A stretch of 56,068 nt of DNA from Nocardia sp. NRRL S-836 (GCF_001279525.1 NZ_LGDY01000130.1:1-56068); one strand, 5' to 3'; positions 30,757 through 40,736 are shown, counted from the first letter of the stretch. Made by a program: numbers and translations. Notes: generated from the sequence alone by a model not told the origin.

Positions 30757-30811
30757 ACCGGAACGGCCTGGGGGCCACGGACCCTCGTCAGCCAGCGAAG
30801 GGAGCCAACCG

Positions 30812-32482
30812 ATGGCCAGTCACGACACCTACCGCGCGGCGCGCGACCTCATGCTCACCGACCCGGAGTCGTTCCGCTGGCCGAGCTTCCCGGACGCCTT
30901 CAACTGGGCGCACGACTGGTTCGACGTCATCGCCGGGGACAACTCCGCCACCGCGTTGCACATCGTGGAGGAGGACGGGCGGGAGCGCGCGTACTCGTTC
31001 GACGAGCTGCGCCGCCGCTCCAACCAGGTCGCGCACTGGCTCGCGGGGCACGGTGTCGGCAAGGGCGACAGCGTCATGATCATGCTCGGCAACCAGGTCG
31101 AGCTGTGGGAGTCGATGCTCGCGGTGATGAAGCTCGGCGCGGTGATCATGCCGACCACCACCGCGCTCGGCACCGCCGACCTCGCCGACCGCCTGCGCCG
31201 CGGCAACGTCCGCCACGTCGTCGCACGCGCCGAGGACGCGGGCAAGTTCGAGGGCGTGGCCGGGGAAGCCGGTGCGGTGCTGATGGCCGTCGGCGGCGCG
31301 CCGGCCGGCTGGCACGACTTCGCGCAGGCCGGCGAGTCACCGGACGACCCGCTGCCGCACCCGCAGACCCGTGCCGACGACCGGCTGCTGCTGTACTTCA
31401 CCTCCGGCACGACCAGCCGCCCCAAGCTGGTCGAGCACACCCAGGCGTCCTACCCGGTCGGCCACGTCACGACCATGCGCTGGATCGGCATCCGGCCCGG
31501 CGACGTGCACCTCAACATCAGCTCGCCCGGCTGGGCCAAGCACGCGTGGAGCTGCTTCTTCGCGCCGTGGATCGCCGAGGCGACGATCTTCGTCTACAAC
31601 TACACCCGCTTCGACGCCCAGGCCCTGCTCGGCCAGATCCGCGCCAAGCACGTCACCACGTTCTGCGCGCCGCCGACGGTGTGGCGGATGCTGATCAAGG
31701 CCGACCTGAGCGGCGGACCGGGTGCGCTGCGCGAGGTCGTGGCCGCGGGCGAACCGCTCAACCCGGAGGTGGTCGAGCAGGTCCAGCAGCAGTGGGGCCT
31801 TACGCTGCGCGACGGGTTCGGGCAGACCGAGACCACGCTGTCGGTGGGCAACCTGCCCGGCGACGAGGTGAAGCTCGGCTCGATGGGACGGCCGCTGCCC
31901 GGCGTCCCGGTCGTGCTGGTCGACCCCATCACCGGCGAGCCCGCCGACGAGGGCGAGATCTGCATCGACCTGCGCGAACGCCCGATGAGCCTGATGGCCG
32001 GCTACCACGGCGACCCCGAGCGCAACGACGAGGCGATGGCCGGCGGCTACTACCACACCGGCGACATCGCCTCCCGCGACGAGGACGGCTACCTGTTCTA
32101 CATCGGCCGGTCCGACGACGTCTTCAAGGCGTCGGACTACAAGATCTCGCCGTTCGAGCTGGAGAGCGTGCTGATCGAGCACCCCGCCGTCACCGAGGCC
32201 GCGGTCGTGCCGGCACCGGACCCGCTGCGGCTCGCGGTGCCCAAGGCGTACGTGGCGCTGAGCCCCGGCTGGGAGCCGACCAGGGAGACGGCGCTGCAGA
32301 TCCTGCGGCACGCCCGCGAGAACCTGGCGCCCTACCAGCGGATCCGGCGGCTGGAGTTCGCCGAGCTGCCCAAGACGGTGTCCGGCAAGATCCGCCGCGT
32401 CGACCTGCGCGGCCGCGAGGAGCAGGGCGCCGGCCACGCGGGGGAGTGGCGTGACGAGCAGTTCCCCGAGCTGCGCAGGTGA
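30812..32482 (+). CDS. AMP-forming acyl-CoA synthetase (medium-chain type)
   Basis: A 556-residue ANL-superfamily enzyme that activates a carboxylate through acyl-adenylate to acyl-CoA. The P-loop motif YFTSGTTSRPKLVEHT, the adenine motif RDGFGQTETT, the hinge region TGDIASRDEDGYLFYIGRSDD and the C-terminal catalytic lysine motif PKTVSGKIRR are all present. The W-rich SPGWAKHAWSCFFAPW segment resembles medium-chain and aryl acid synthetases. The ATG at 30812 follows GAAGGGA. An SDR gene follows 95 bases later. Confidence 0.92.
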   Translation: MASHDTYRAARDLMLTDPESFRWPSFPDAFNWAHDWFDVIAGDNSATALHIVEEDGRERAYSFDELRRRSNQVAHWLAGHGVGKGDSVMIMLGNQVELWESMLAVMKLGAVIMPTTTALGTADLADRLRRGNVRHVVARAEDAGKFEGVAGEAGAVLMAVGGAPAGWHDFAQAGESPDDPLPHPQTRADDRLLLYFTSGTTSRPKLVEHTQASYPVGHVTTMRWIGIRPGDVHLNISSPGWAKHAWSCFFAPWIAEATIFVYNYTRFDAQALLGQIRAKHVTTFCAPPTVWRMLIKADLSGGPGALREVVAAGEPLNPEVVEQVQQQWGLTLRDGFGQTETTLSVGNLPGDEVKLGSMGRPLPGVPVVLVDPITGEPADEGEICIDLRERPMSLMAGYHGDPERNDEAMAGGYYHTGDIASRDEDGYLFYIGRSDDVFKASDYKISPFELESVLIEHPAVTEAAVVPAPDPLRLAVPKAYVALSPGWEPTRETALQILRHARENLAPYQRIRRLEFAELPKTVSGKIRRVDLRGREEQGAGHAGEWRDEQFPELRR

Positions 32483-32577
32483 GTCGTGCCTTCACCCGTC
32501 CCCGAGCCGGACCTGGTGCCGGCCGGCGATCACTGGAAACGTGGGCGGCTCCCGCCCACGACGACAGGAGCACACCC

Positions 32578-33396
32578 ATGGTGCGCAGGATCGCCGGCCG
32601 GCCCGTCGTGATCACCGGTGCCGCCTCGGGCATCGGCCGCAGCCTCGCGCAGCGGCTGTCGAGGCACGGCTCACCGGTGGTCATCGCCGACGTCAACGCC
32701 GAGGAGCTCGCGAAGACAGCGGCCTCGCTGTCCGGGCCGGTGCTGAGCCGGGTGCTCGACGTGCGCGACGCCGAGGACTTCCACCGGTTCGCCCAGGAGA
32801 CGCGGGAGTGGCTGGACCTGCCGCTGGCCGCCGTGTTCAACAACGCGGGCGTGGCGACGGCGACGAGCGTGCTGAACTCCGTGCCCGAGGACGACACCTG
32901 GCTCTTCGACATCAACTACTGGGGTGTCGTGAACGGGACGCGGGCGTTCCTGCCGGTGCTGGTGAAGCAGAACTACGGCGTCGTCGTGAACACCTCCAGC
33001 GTCTACGGACTGGTCGGGATGCCGAACAACAGCGCCTACTGCTCGGCCAAGTTCGCGGTGCGCGGGTTCACCGACTCGCTGCGGCAGGAGCTGCGCGGCA
33101 CCGGCGTCTCCGCGGTCACCGTGCACCCCGGCGGGATCAAGACCAACATCATCCGCAACGGCCGCATCCCCCGCGACCCCGAGAACCGCGGGCGCGACCT
33201 GGAGCAGATGGCCGCCGACTTCGACGCCATCGCGCTGACCACACCGGACCGGGCGGCGGAGGTCATCCACCGCGGCGTCGAGAAGGGCAAGGCGCGGATC
33301 CTGGTCGGGCCGGACGCGTACCTGTTCGACGCGCTCGCCAGGATCGCGCCGACGCACTACTTCAGCCTGCTGGCGAAGGTGCTCGAACGCGGATGA
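32578..33396 (+). CDS. Short-chain dehydrogenase/reductase
   Basis: A classical SDR of 272 residues: the cofactor motif TGAASGIG, NNAG, catalytic Ser in NTSSVYG and YxxxK as YCSAKFAVRG, then HPGGIKTNI. Substrate unknown. The ATG at 32578 has AGGAG eight bases upstream. It is in line with the acyl-CoA synthetase and may form part of a fatty-acid or xenobiotic catabolic unit. Confidence 0.92.
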   Translation: MVRRIAGRPVVITGAASGIGRSLAQRLSRHGSPVVIADVNAEELAKTAASLSGPVLSRVLDVRDAEDFHRFAQETREWLDLPLAAVFNNAGVATATSVLNSVPEDDTWLFDINYWGVVNGTRAFLPVLVKQNYGVVVNTSSVYGLVGMPNNSAYCSAKFAVRGFTDSLRQELRGTGVSAVTVHPGGIKTNIIRNGRIPRDPENRGRDLEQMAADFDAIALTTPDRAAEVIHRGVEKGKARILVGPDAYLFDALARIAPTHYFSLLAKVLERG

Positions 33397-33534
33397 GGTG
33401 ACCGCGCCGGTGCGCCGCCGGGCAGGTGAGGCGGCCGTGCGGCAGACGTGACCGCGGCGGCTCCTTGTTGCGGCGGTGCGGGTTCCCGGACGCGGACGGC
33501 GTCCTCGTCCGGCCGTTGGGGGAAGATCTCCCGC

Positions 33535-34686
33535 ATGCGTTCCTCGACGGCGGTCCGGCGGACCGAGCAGTGGTTCGTCCGGCAGGGCGCGCCGACCATG
33601 ATCGAGGGCTACGGGTTCCTGACGCACGTGCTGCCGCGGATGCTGCCGGTGCTGGCGTTCATCACGGTCGGCAGCCTCGCGTGGCTGGTGCCGCTGCGGG
33701 CGGCCGGGGCCGGGCGGTGGGTGCTGCTCGGCGTCATCGTCGTCGTGATGGTCGCCGCGTGGGCGCTGCTCTCGGTGTTCGTGCGGCGGCTGCCGACGTT
33801 CTCGCGGCGCACGACCTTCCTGCTGGTCGGCGTGTACGCGGCGATGCCGCTGGCGGTGCCGTTGCTGCAGCTGGTCATCGACGACACGATCACCGCGCCG
33901 GGCGAGGAGCTGTTCGGGCTGGTCGGGTTCGCCGTCTTCTTCGGCGTGGCGTTCGTGGCGACGATGGTGTTCACGACGTACGGGCTGGCGGGCCTGGTCC
34001 GCGCGGCGATCCGGTTCACGCTGCACGACCTGCGCAACAGCGTGTACCTGCTGGGGCGGGCGTTGCCGCCGATGCTGTTCGTGACGCTGTTCCTGTTCTT
34101 CACCGGTGAGCTGTGGCAGGCGATGAACCAGCTGTCGTGGCAGCGGGTGAGCCTGGTCGTGCTGCTGTTCGCGGCGATCACGGTGCTGGCCGCGGCCGCC
34201 CGGTTGCGCGACGAGATCGGGCGGGTGGAACAGGACCTGCGGCCCGAGGTGCTGGCGCTGGCCTGCAAGGGCACGCCGCTGGCCGGCGTCGAGGTCGCGG
34301 AACCGTTGCAGCCCAAGCGGCTCACCGGCCGGCAGCTGCGGAACCTGCTGGTCATGCTGGCCACGCGGCAGCTCGTGCAGGCTGCGGTGATCGGGCTCGC
34401 GCTGTTCGCGTTCTTCGTGCTGCTCGGGCTGATCGTCGTGACGCCGGCGGTGGCCGAGCAGTGGATCGGGGCACCGCCCGTGATGTCGCCGGTCCTCGGG
34501 CTGCCCGCGGCGATGCTGCGCAACGCCACGCTGTTCGCGGCGTTCGGCAGCATGTACCTGTCGGTGACGTCGATGAGCGACAACGAGCACCGGCGGCAGT
34601 TCTTCGCCTCCGTGCTCGAACGGGTCGAGCGCACGCTCGCGGTGCGCGCGGTGTACCTCGACGTCAGAAAGCAGGTTCGGGACTGA
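33535..34686 (+). CDS. Multi-pass membrane protein of unknown function
   Basis: A 383-residue protein with about eight hydrophobic segments in two groups (residues about 30-190 and 275-340), separated by a charged cytoplasmic-type stretch (ARLRDEIGRVEQDLRPEVLALA). The ATG at 33535 follows GGGGGAAG. No transporter or enzyme signature is recognised. Its last 23 bases overlap the convergent AraC gene. Confidence 0.7.
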   Translation: MRSSTAVRRTEQWFVRQGAPTMIEGYGFLTHVLPRMLPVLAFITVGSLAWLVPLRAAGAGRWVLLGVIVVVMVAAWALLSVFVRRLPTFSRRTTFLLVGVYAAMPLAVPLLQLVIDDTITAPGEELFGLVGFAVFFGVAFVATMVFTTYGLAGLVRAAIRFTLHDLRNSVYLLGRALPPMLFVTLFLFFTGELWQAMNQLSWQRVSLVVLLFAAITVLAAAARLRDEIGRVEQDLRPEVLALACKGTPLAGVEVAEPLQPKRLTGRQLRNLLVMLATRQLVQAAVIGLALFAFFVLLGLIVVTPAVAEQWIGAPPVMSPVLGLPAAMLRNATLFAAFGSMYLSVTSMSDNEHRRQFFASVLERVERTLAVRAVYLDVRKQVRD

Positions 34687-35560
34687 GCACGGTGTCCCGG
34701 CTGGGTGCCACGCCGAACCGGCGGCGGTACTCGCGGCTGAACTGCGACGGGCTGTCGTAGCCGACCTGGTGGCTGATCCGCGTGACGTCCCGGCCGGTCG
34801 CGAGCAGCAACCTGGCCTCCTGCAACCGGATCTGCTTCTGGAACTGGATCGGGCTCATCGCGGTGACGGCCTGGAAGTTGCGGTAGAACGCCGACTCGCT
34901 CATGCCCGCGAGCTTCGCGACGTCCGCCACCTTGAACGACTCGGCGTGGTGCGCGCGGATCCAGCTCACCGCCCTGGCGACGTGGCTCAGGCTGGAGTCG
35001 CCGCGGCCCAGCTGCCGCACGGCGGCGCCCTGCTCGCCGGTCATGACCCGCCAGAGGATCTCCTGCTTGACCAACGGCGCGAGCACCGCGGCGTCACGTG
35101 GCTGTTCCACGAGCCGGGCGAGCCTCGTGACGGCGTCGAGGAGCTCGGGTGTCGTGTCGCTGACGGCCAGGCCCCGCGGGGTGCCGCCGGTGCCGGGCAG
35201 GTCGTGGCGCAGCAGCAGTTCGGTCACGGCCCGGGGCCGCAGGACGACGCCGATGCCGAGCGCGGGGTTCGCCGGGCTCACGCCGACCCAGTCGCCGGTG
35301 ATCGGCAGGTCGACCGAGGCCACCAGGTACTGGCCGGCCCCGTAGTCGTGGACCCGGTCGCCGAGCGCGACGCGTTTGCGGCCCTGTGCCACGAACGCGA
35401 GGATCGTGCCGGTCATCGCCGGCCCTTCCCGGTTCGACGTGATCCGGGACATCAGGACGTCCTCGATCGGCGTGGCCAGGTCGGGCCGGGCGTGCCTGCC
35501 GATCAGCGCGCGCAGCTCGTCCACCTGCCCGATCGTCCTCGCCGGCGCAGGATCAGGCAA
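34664..35560 (-). CDS. AraC family regulator with N-terminal AraC_N domain
   Basis: A 298-residue regulator. The N-terminal cupin-like AraC_N domain includes PIEDVLMSRITSNREGP and YGAGQYLVASVDLPITG; the C-terminal double HTH includes VADVAKLAGMSESAFYRNF and ISHQVGYDSPSQFSREYRRRFG. It overlaps the nitroreductase stop by 8 bases and so is cotranscribed. It may respond to a redox or aromatic signal, a guess from its partner only. Confidence 0.9.
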   Translation of the reverse strand: MPDPAPARTIGQVDELRALIGRHARPDLATPIEDVLMSRITSNREGPAMTGTILAFVAQGRKRVALGDRVHDYGAGQYLVASVDLPITGDWVGVSPANPALGIGVVLRPRAVTELLLRHDLPGTGGTPRGLAVSDTTPELLDAVTRLARLVEQPRDAAVLAPLVKQEILWRVMTGEQGAAVRQLGRGDSSLSHVARAVSWIRAHHAESFKVADVAKLAGMSESAFYRNFQAVTAMSPIQFQKQIRLQEARLLLATGRDVTRISHQVGYDSPSQFSREYRRRFGVAPSRDTVLSPEPAF

Positions 35561-36221
35561 GCCCGCCGACGAACGTCAGCGCCTCGGTCAGCGGTTTGCG
35601 GCTCAGGTCGGGCACCTCGCAGTCGTCGGCGGGGTAGCCGACGGGGAACAGCACGTACGGCCGCTCGGACGGCCGGCCCAGCAGGTCGGCCAGGAACGTC
35701 ATCGGGTTCGGCGTGTGGGTCAGCGTCGCAAGGCCCATCGAGTGCAGCGCCGCGATGAAGAACCCGCACGCGATGCCGACGCTTTCGTTGGTGTAGTAGG
35801 TTTTCTGGCCGTTCTGCTGCTTCTGCGCGAACGCGACCACCAGCCAGGGCGCGACCTCCAGGAACTCCTTGTGCTCGTCGGTCTCCAGCCGGGCCAGTGC
35901 GGCGTGCCACGCGGGGACGTCGCGTTCCCGGTAGAAGGCGCGTTCCTCCTTCTCGGCGGCCTCGCGGACGCGGCGCTTGAGGCCGGGGTCCGACGTCGCG
36001 ACGAACCGCCACGGCTGCTGGTGGGCACCGCTCGGCGCGGTGTTCGCGGCCTGCACGGCGAGCTCGATCGCCTCCGCCGGCACCGGATCGGGCGAGAACC
36101 AGCGCACCGAACGGCGCCCGTCGAGCAACCGGTGGAAGGCCCGGCCGCGGTCGAGGCCCTCCGCGATCGGCAGCCGCGGTGGTGCGTAAGGGACGAACGG
36201 GTGGCGGTGTGGTCGGGTCAC
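35553..36221 (-). CDS. Nitroreductase family FMN protein
   Basis: A 222-residue FMN-dependent oxidoreductase: RRSVRWFSPDPVP with the FMN phosphate-binding arginines, NTAPSGAHQQPWRFV, and GFFIAALHSMGLATLTHTPNP, a pattern nearest to the iodotyrosine-deiodinase and BluB-like branch. It would reduce nitro, quinone or related substrates. It is the first gene of a two-gene operon with the AraC regulator and lies 71 bases from the divergent LysR gene. Confidence 0.9.
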   Translation of the reverse strand: MTRPHRHPFVPYAPPRLPIAEGLDRGRAFHRLLDGRRSVRWFSPDPVPAEAIELAVQAANTAPSGAHQQPWRFVATSDPGLKRRVREAAEKEERAFYRERDVPAWHAALARLETDEHKEFLEVAPWLVVAFAQKQQNGQKTYYTNESVGIACGFFIAALHSMGLATLTHTPNPMTFLADLLGRPSERPYVLFPVGYPADDCEVPDLSRKPLTEALTFVGGLA

Positions 36222-36267
36222 GGTGTGGACGATGCCGACTCGCGGCGCCGCAGACCAGCTGAAGTTT

Positions 36268-36283
36268 CTCAGGTGAGTTATAA
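36268..36283. promoter_or_regulatory. LysR-type dyad and -10 in divergent gap
   Basis: CTCA-GG-TGAG (36268-36277) abuts TTATAA (36278-36283), about ten bases before the LysR ATG. This is a plausible autoregulatory site for the LysR/nitroreductase pair. Confidence 0.4.
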
Positions 36284-36292
36284 GTTGGGCTG

Positions 36293-37198
36293 ATGAATCT
36301 GCCCAACGTGACGCTGCGGCAGCTCGAGTACCTGATCGCGGTCGCGGAGACCGGCTCGCTCACGGCCGCGGCCGAGCGCTGCCACGTCTCGCAGGCCGCG
36401 GTCTCGTTGGCGCTCACCGAGCTCGAACGCGTCCTGGACCTCCAGCTGGTGGTCCGGTCACCGCGCAGGGGCGCCGCGCTGACCGCGGCCGGCCGCCGGG
36501 TCATCGCCGACGCACGCCGGGTGGTCGGCGCGATGGGCGACCTCGGCGCCGAGGCCCGCGGGCTGAGCCGGCACGTCAGCGGCACGCTGGTCGTCGGGTG
36601 CTACGCGCCGATCGCGCCGTTCCACCTGCCGGCGGCGATGGCGACGTTCGCGCGGGCCTACCCCGAGGTGTCCGTGCGGTTCGTCGAGGGCAGCCTGCCG
36701 GAGATCGGGGAGCACCTGCTCACCGGCCGGTGCGAGGTGGCGTTCCTCTACGACCAGGACCTGCGGCCGGGGCTCGCGTTCCGCACGTTGTACGACCAGC
36801 AGCCGAAGGTCCTGCTGCCGCACGGGCACCGCTTGCGCCGCCGCCGCGCGGTCCACCTGCGCGAGCTGGCCGGTGACCCGTTCGTGCTGCTGGACGTCCC
36901 GCCGAGCGAGCACTACTTCCGCTCGGTGTTCGCGGCAGCGGGCCTGGAGATGGTCGTCACGCACCGGGCCCGCAGCTTCGAGCTCGCCCGGTCGCTGGTG
37001 GCGCGCGGCATCGGCTACTCGATGACCGTCCAGCAACCGGCCGTGTCGCAGTCCTACGAGGGGCTGGAGGTCGTCAGCCTGCCGCTGCGCGACGCCGTGC
37101 CGACCACGCCGGTGGTGCTGGGCTGGGCCGAGGGCGGGCCGCTGACCCGTCGCGCGCAAGCGTTCGCGGACCACTGCGCCGCCCTCTTCGGCCCGTGA
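36293..37198 (+). CDS. LysR family transcriptional regulator
   Basis: A 301-residue LysR protein with the N-terminal winged helix TLRQLEYLIAVAETGSLTAAAERCHVSQAAVSLALTELE (split over the first 45 residues) and a periplasmic-binding-type effector domain (GTLVVGCYAPIAPFHLP...). It is divergent from the nitroreductase operon, the usual LysR target position. Confidence 0.92.
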   Translation: MNLPNVTLRQLEYLIAVAETGSLTAAAERCHVSQAAVSLALTELERVLDLQLVVRSPRRGAALTAAGRRVIADARRVVGAMGDLGAEARGLSRHVSGTLVVGCYAPIAPFHLPAAMATFARAYPEVSVRFVEGSLPEIGEHLLTGRCEVAFLYDQDLRPGLAFRTLYDQQPKVLLPHGHRLRRRRAVHLRELAGDPFVLLDVPPSEHYFRSVFAAAGLEMVVTHRARSFELARSLVARGIGYSMTVQQPAVSQSYEGLEVVSLPLRDAVPTTPVVLGWAEGGPLTRRAQAFADHCAALFGP

Positions 37199-37264
37199 GC
37201 TCACTGTGGACGGTGGCCTCGCGGGGACGACGTCCGCCGCGCGATGGCGCCTCCGCGTGCGGCC

Positions 37265-38290
37265 TCAGTCGAGGGGCTTGCGCAGCAGCACCAGCCGGCC
37301 CAGCGGGCTGTCGACGACCTGGGCACCGGTGAAACCCGCCTTCTCGCCCTCGGCGGCGAGGTCCTCGGCGGACAGGCCGTACGCCACCCGCTGCTGGCGG
37401 TAGAACAGGCGGTCCAGCGCGCCGCGGACCGTGGCCTCCTGCTGCGGCGGGAACAGCTCCCGCAGCACGAGCAGACCGTCCGGGCGCAACGCGCGCAGGA
37501 TCGCGGCGAGCGTGTCCGCGCGGGCGTCGTCGGTGAAGAACGCCTGCGCCCAGTGGCAGACGGCGAAGGCCGACTCGTCGGTCAGCGCGCGGGCGTCCGA
37601 GGTGCGGATCTCCACGCGGTCCGCGACACCGGCCTCGTCCGCACGCTCCCGCAGCTCGTCCGCGACCTCCGCGACGACCTCGACGCCGACCGCCCGCAGC
37701 CGGTCGAACAGTCCCAGCGTCGTCAGCAGCGCGCCGCCGACGCCGCTGCCCACGTCGAGCAGGGGACCGCCGGCTTCGAGCCGTTCGCGGTACTCCGGCA
37801 GGTGCCGGTAGAGCAGGTCGAACAACTCCCACGACCCGGAGGTGGCCCTCGTTCCCCAGTAGCGGGCCACGGTGAGCGCCTGCTCGCCGGTCAGGCCCTG
37901 GCGCCGTTCGTCCCGCAGCACCGCCCGCGCGTGCTGGGCGCGGGCGGTCTCGACCAGGTCGAGCGCGGCCGTCAGCTCGACGCCACCGGCTCCGGCCAGC
38001 AGCGCGTCGAACCCGTCGGTCAGGCAGAAGACGTCCTCCTCCGACCGGACGACACCGGCGGTTTCGAACACCGCCAGCACGTTCGTCACCTGTTCCAACG
38101 CCACCCCCGACGCACGGGAGAGGCCACCGGCCGTGATCGTGTCGCGCAACCGTTCGAGCCACCCGGCGTGCTTCGCCGCGCGGACGAGCTCGATCACCTC
38201 AAGCCCTTCCGACCAGCCCATGACCACCGACCGGGCCGTGAGGGCGGCCTGCAGCCGCGCCAATGCCCGGTCGGACTCGGCGCCGTTCAT
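37265..38290 (-). CDS. SAM-dependent methyltransferase with N-terminal helical domain
   Basis: A 341-residue class I methyltransferase. An N-terminal dimerisation-like helical domain (LEVIELVRAAKHAGWLERL, LEQVTNVLAVFETAGVV) precedes the SAM domain with motif I LLDVGSGVGGALLTTLG and the FAVCHWAQAFFTDDA and LRPDGLLVLRELFP segments. It resembles O-methyltransferases of secondary metabolism, but the substrate is unknown. The ATG at 38290 follows GGGACGG; an in-frame GTG at 38311 is possible. Confidence 0.85.
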   Translation of the reverse strand: MNGAESDRALARLQAALTARSVVMGWSEGLEVIELVRAAKHAGWLERLRDTITAGGLSRASGVALEQVTNVLAVFETAGVVRSEEDVFCLTDGFDALLAGAGGVELTAALDLVETARAQHARAVLRDERRQGLTGEQALTVARYWGTRATSGSWELFDLLYRHLPEYRERLEAGGPLLDVGSGVGGALLTTLGLFDRLRAVGVEVVAEVADELRERADEAGVADRVEIRTSDARALTDESAFAVCHWAQAFFTDDARADTLAAILRALRPDGLLVLRELFPPQQEATVRGALDRLFYRQQRVAYGLSAEDLAAEGEKAGFTGAQVVDSPLGRLVLLRKPLD

Positions 38291-38653
38291 GTCACTACCG
38301 TCCCAACGCACTCGTGCAGATGATCGCGTTGCCGACCCTAGGGACGTGCTGTGCTTCGTCGCGTCAGTCGCATGACTGTTCGTTCGTACGTCATCGGCTG
38401 CGTTGAGCCGAAACCGTGCTCATCGCCTGCGCGTTGCCGGGCCTGGTCGAGCTGACCGTTGACCCCGACCGCGTTCTCACCGTCTCGGCCTCGCCGTGCG
38501 GCAGGGCTGACCGGGCCGTGGTCGAGGCACGACAGCGGAGGGGCGTCGGCTGATACGGTGCCAGCCGTGGTGAAAACTCCCCAGAACCGGGAGTTTTCCC
38601 CGGTAGACGGGTCGATGAAGATCCATCGCCCTCCGCGGAGAAGGGTTGGCTCG
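38291..38653. other. Divergent control region before paaZ
   Basis: This 363-base gap has no gene I can support. It holds ATGAC-N13-GTCAT (38372-38394), a TGATAC -10-like element near 38551, and a hairpin with GAAAACTCCC (38572-38581) paired to GGGAGTTTTC (38589-38598) across a 7-nt loop, about 56 bases before paaZ. The last may be an operator or a 5' UTR structure. Confidence 0.5.
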
Positions 38654-40675
38654 ATGAGCTTGCTGCGCAGTTACGTGTCGGGGAAGTGGCACACGCCGGA
38701 CGCCGAGGGCGCGCCGTTGCACGACGCCGTGACGGGGGAGGAGATCGCCCGGATCTCGTCGGCGGGCATCGACATGAGGGCCGCGCTCGACCACGGCCGC
38801 CGCGTGGGCGGGCCGGCGTTGCGCGAGCTGACCTTCCACCAGCGGGCGCAGCTGCTGAAGGCGCTCGGGCTGCACCTCAAGGAGCACAAGGCCGAGCTGT
38901 ACGCGTTGTCCGCCCGCAGCGGTGCGACGAGGTCGGACTCGTGGATCGACGTCGACGGCGGTTTCGGCGTGCTGCTCGGGTACGCGTCGAAGGCCAAGCG
39001 CGAGCTGCCCAACGACAAGGTCTACGTCGACGGGCCGGTGGAGCCGCTGGGGCGTGGCGGCACGTTCGTGGGCCAGCACATCTGCACGCCGTTGCGCGGG
39101 GTCGCGGTGCAGATCAACGCCTACAACTTCCCGATGTGGGGGCCGCTCGAGAAGTTCGCGCCCGCGTTCATCGCCGGGATGCCGACGCTCATCAAGCCGG
39201 CCTCGCAGACCGCATACGTCACCGAGAAGCTGGTCGAGCTGATGCTCGCGTCCGGGCTGCTGCCGGAGGGGTCGCTGCAGCTGGTCTGCGGGTCGGCCGG
39301 CGACCTGCTGGACCACCTGACCGAGCAGGACCTGGTCGGGTTCACCGGGTCCGCCTCGACCGCCCAGCACCTGCGCACGCACCAGGCCGTGGTCCGGTCG
39401 TCGGTGCGGTTCAACGCCGAGGCCGACTCGCTGAACTGCTCGATCCTCGGGCCCGACGCCGTTCCGGGGACGCCGGAGTTCGACCTGTTCGTCGGTCAGC
39501 TGGTCACGGAGATGACGACCAAGGCCGGGCAGAAGTGCACGGCGATCCGGCGGGCGCTGGTGCCGGCGTCGCTGATCGACGCGGTGGGCGAGGCGACGGC
39601 CGCGAAGCTCGCCGAGGTGGTCATCGGCAACCCGGCCGACAAGTCGGTGAAGATGGGCGCGCTCGCCGGGCTGGAGCAGCGCGAGGAGGTGTGGCGGTCG
39701 CTGAAGGCACTGCGGGAGAACGCTTCCGTGGTCTACGGCGACGGCCCGCTGTCCCTTGTGGACGCTGACGCCGAGCGTGGTGCGTTCATGTCGCCGATGT
39801 TGCTGCGCGCGGCCGCGGACGCGGTGCAGCCGCACGAGGTCGAGGCGTTCGGGCCGGTGTCCACCCTGATGCCGTACGACTCCGTCGAGGACGCGGTCAC
39901 GCTGGCCGCCAGGGGGTCCGGCTCGCTGGTCGGGTCGATCGTCTCGGCGGACAGCGACTTCGTGCGCGACGTCGTGATCGGGGTGGCGCCGTGGCACGGG
40001 CGGCTGCTGGTGCTGGACCGCGACGACGCGGGCGAGTCGACCGGGCACGGGTCGCCGCTGCCGATGCTGGTGCACGGTGGTCCCGGCCGTGCCGGTGGTG
40101 GCGAGGAGATGGGCGGCATGCGCGGCGTGCTGCACCACATGCAGCGCACCGCCGTGCAGGGCTCGCCGAAGGCGTTGGCCGCCGTGACGAACCGGTGGGT
40201 CGCCGGTGCGCCGCGGACCGAGACCGAGGTGCACCCGTTCCGCAAGACGCTGGCGGAGCTGCGGCTGGGTGACACGGTCGTGGCCGGGCCGCGGACGGTG
40301 ACGATGGCGGACATCGAGCACTTCGCGGAGTTCACCGGCGACACGTTCTACGCGCACATGGACGAGGAGGCCGCGGCGGCCAACCCGTTCTTCGGCGGCC
40401 GGGTCGCGCACGGCTACCTGGTCGTCTCGTTCGCGGCCGGGCTGTTCGTGTCGCCGGAGCCGGGGCCGGTGCTCGCCAACTACGGGCTGGAGAACCTGCG
40501 GTTCGTCACGCCGACGTTCCCCGGCGACGAGCTCACGGTGACGTTGACGGTCAAGCAGATCACGCCGCGCGAGGACCAGGACTACGGCGAGGTGCGCTGG
40601 GACGCCGACGTGGCGAACCAGAAGGGCGAGTCGGTCGCGCGCTACGACGTGCTGACGCTGGTCGCCAAGAGCTGA
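38654..40675 (+). CDS. paaZ: PaaZ: oxepin-CoA hydrolase/semialdehyde dehydrogenase
   Basis: A bifunctional ring-opening enzyme of phenylacetate degradation (673 residues). The N-terminal aldehyde dehydrogenase has FNAEADS (general-base Glu) and GQKCTAIRR (catalytic Cys). The C-terminal MaoC-type hydratase has GDTFYAHMDEEAA and FGGRVAHGYL (catalytic Asp and His). The start at 38654 gives MSLLRSYVSGKW, the usual PaaZ N-terminus, with GGAGAAGG upstream; the frame continues further upstream but as shadow. The other paa genes are not in the window, so this copy stands alone. Confidence 0.94.
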   Translation: MSLLRSYVSGKWHTPDAEGAPLHDAVTGEEIARISSAGIDMRAALDHGRRVGGPALRELTFHQRAQLLKALGLHLKEHKAELYALSARSGATRSDSWIDVDGGFGVLLGYASKAKRELPNDKVYVDGPVEPLGRGGTFVGQHICTPLRGVAVQINAYNFPMWGPLEKFAPAFIAGMPTLIKPASQTAYVTEKLVELMLASGLLPEGSLQLVCGSAGDLLDHLTEQDLVGFTGSASTAQHLRTHQAVVRSSVRFNAEADSLNCSILGPDAVPGTPEFDLFVGQLVTEMTTKAGQKCTAIRRALVPASLIDAVGEATAAKLAEVVIGNPADKSVKMGALAGLEQREEVWRSLKALRENASVVYGDGPLSLVDADAERGAFMSPMLLRAAADAVQPHEVEAFGPVSTLMPYDSVEDAVTLAARGSGSLVGSIVSADSDFVRDVVIGVAPWHGRLLVLDRDDAGESTGHGSPLPMLVHGGPGRAGGGEEMGGMRGVLHHMQRTAVQGSPKALAAVTNRWVAGAPRTETEVHPFRKTLAELRLGDTVVAGPRTVTMADIEHFAEFTGDTFYAHMDEEAAAANPFFGGRVAHGYLVVSFAAGLFVSPEPGPVLANYGLENLRFVTPTFPGDELTVTLTVKQITPREDQDYGEVRWDADVANQKGESVARYDVLTLVAKS

Positions 40676-40736
40676 GCACACGGCGGACGGGCCGGCAGCG
40701 CGTGTCGCGGCCGGCCCGTCCGCCGTGCCCGAGGGC

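Noticed and set aside
30698..30778. Longer N-terminus for the LuxR gene
   Set aside because: It would span a 7-2-7 palindrome in the divergent gap and lacks a ribosome site; the GTG at 30697 is better placed.
38459..38653. 65 extra N-terminal residues for PaaZ
   Set aside because: They do not match the family, cross a hairpin, and the ATG at 38654 has GGAGAAGG and the known N-terminus.
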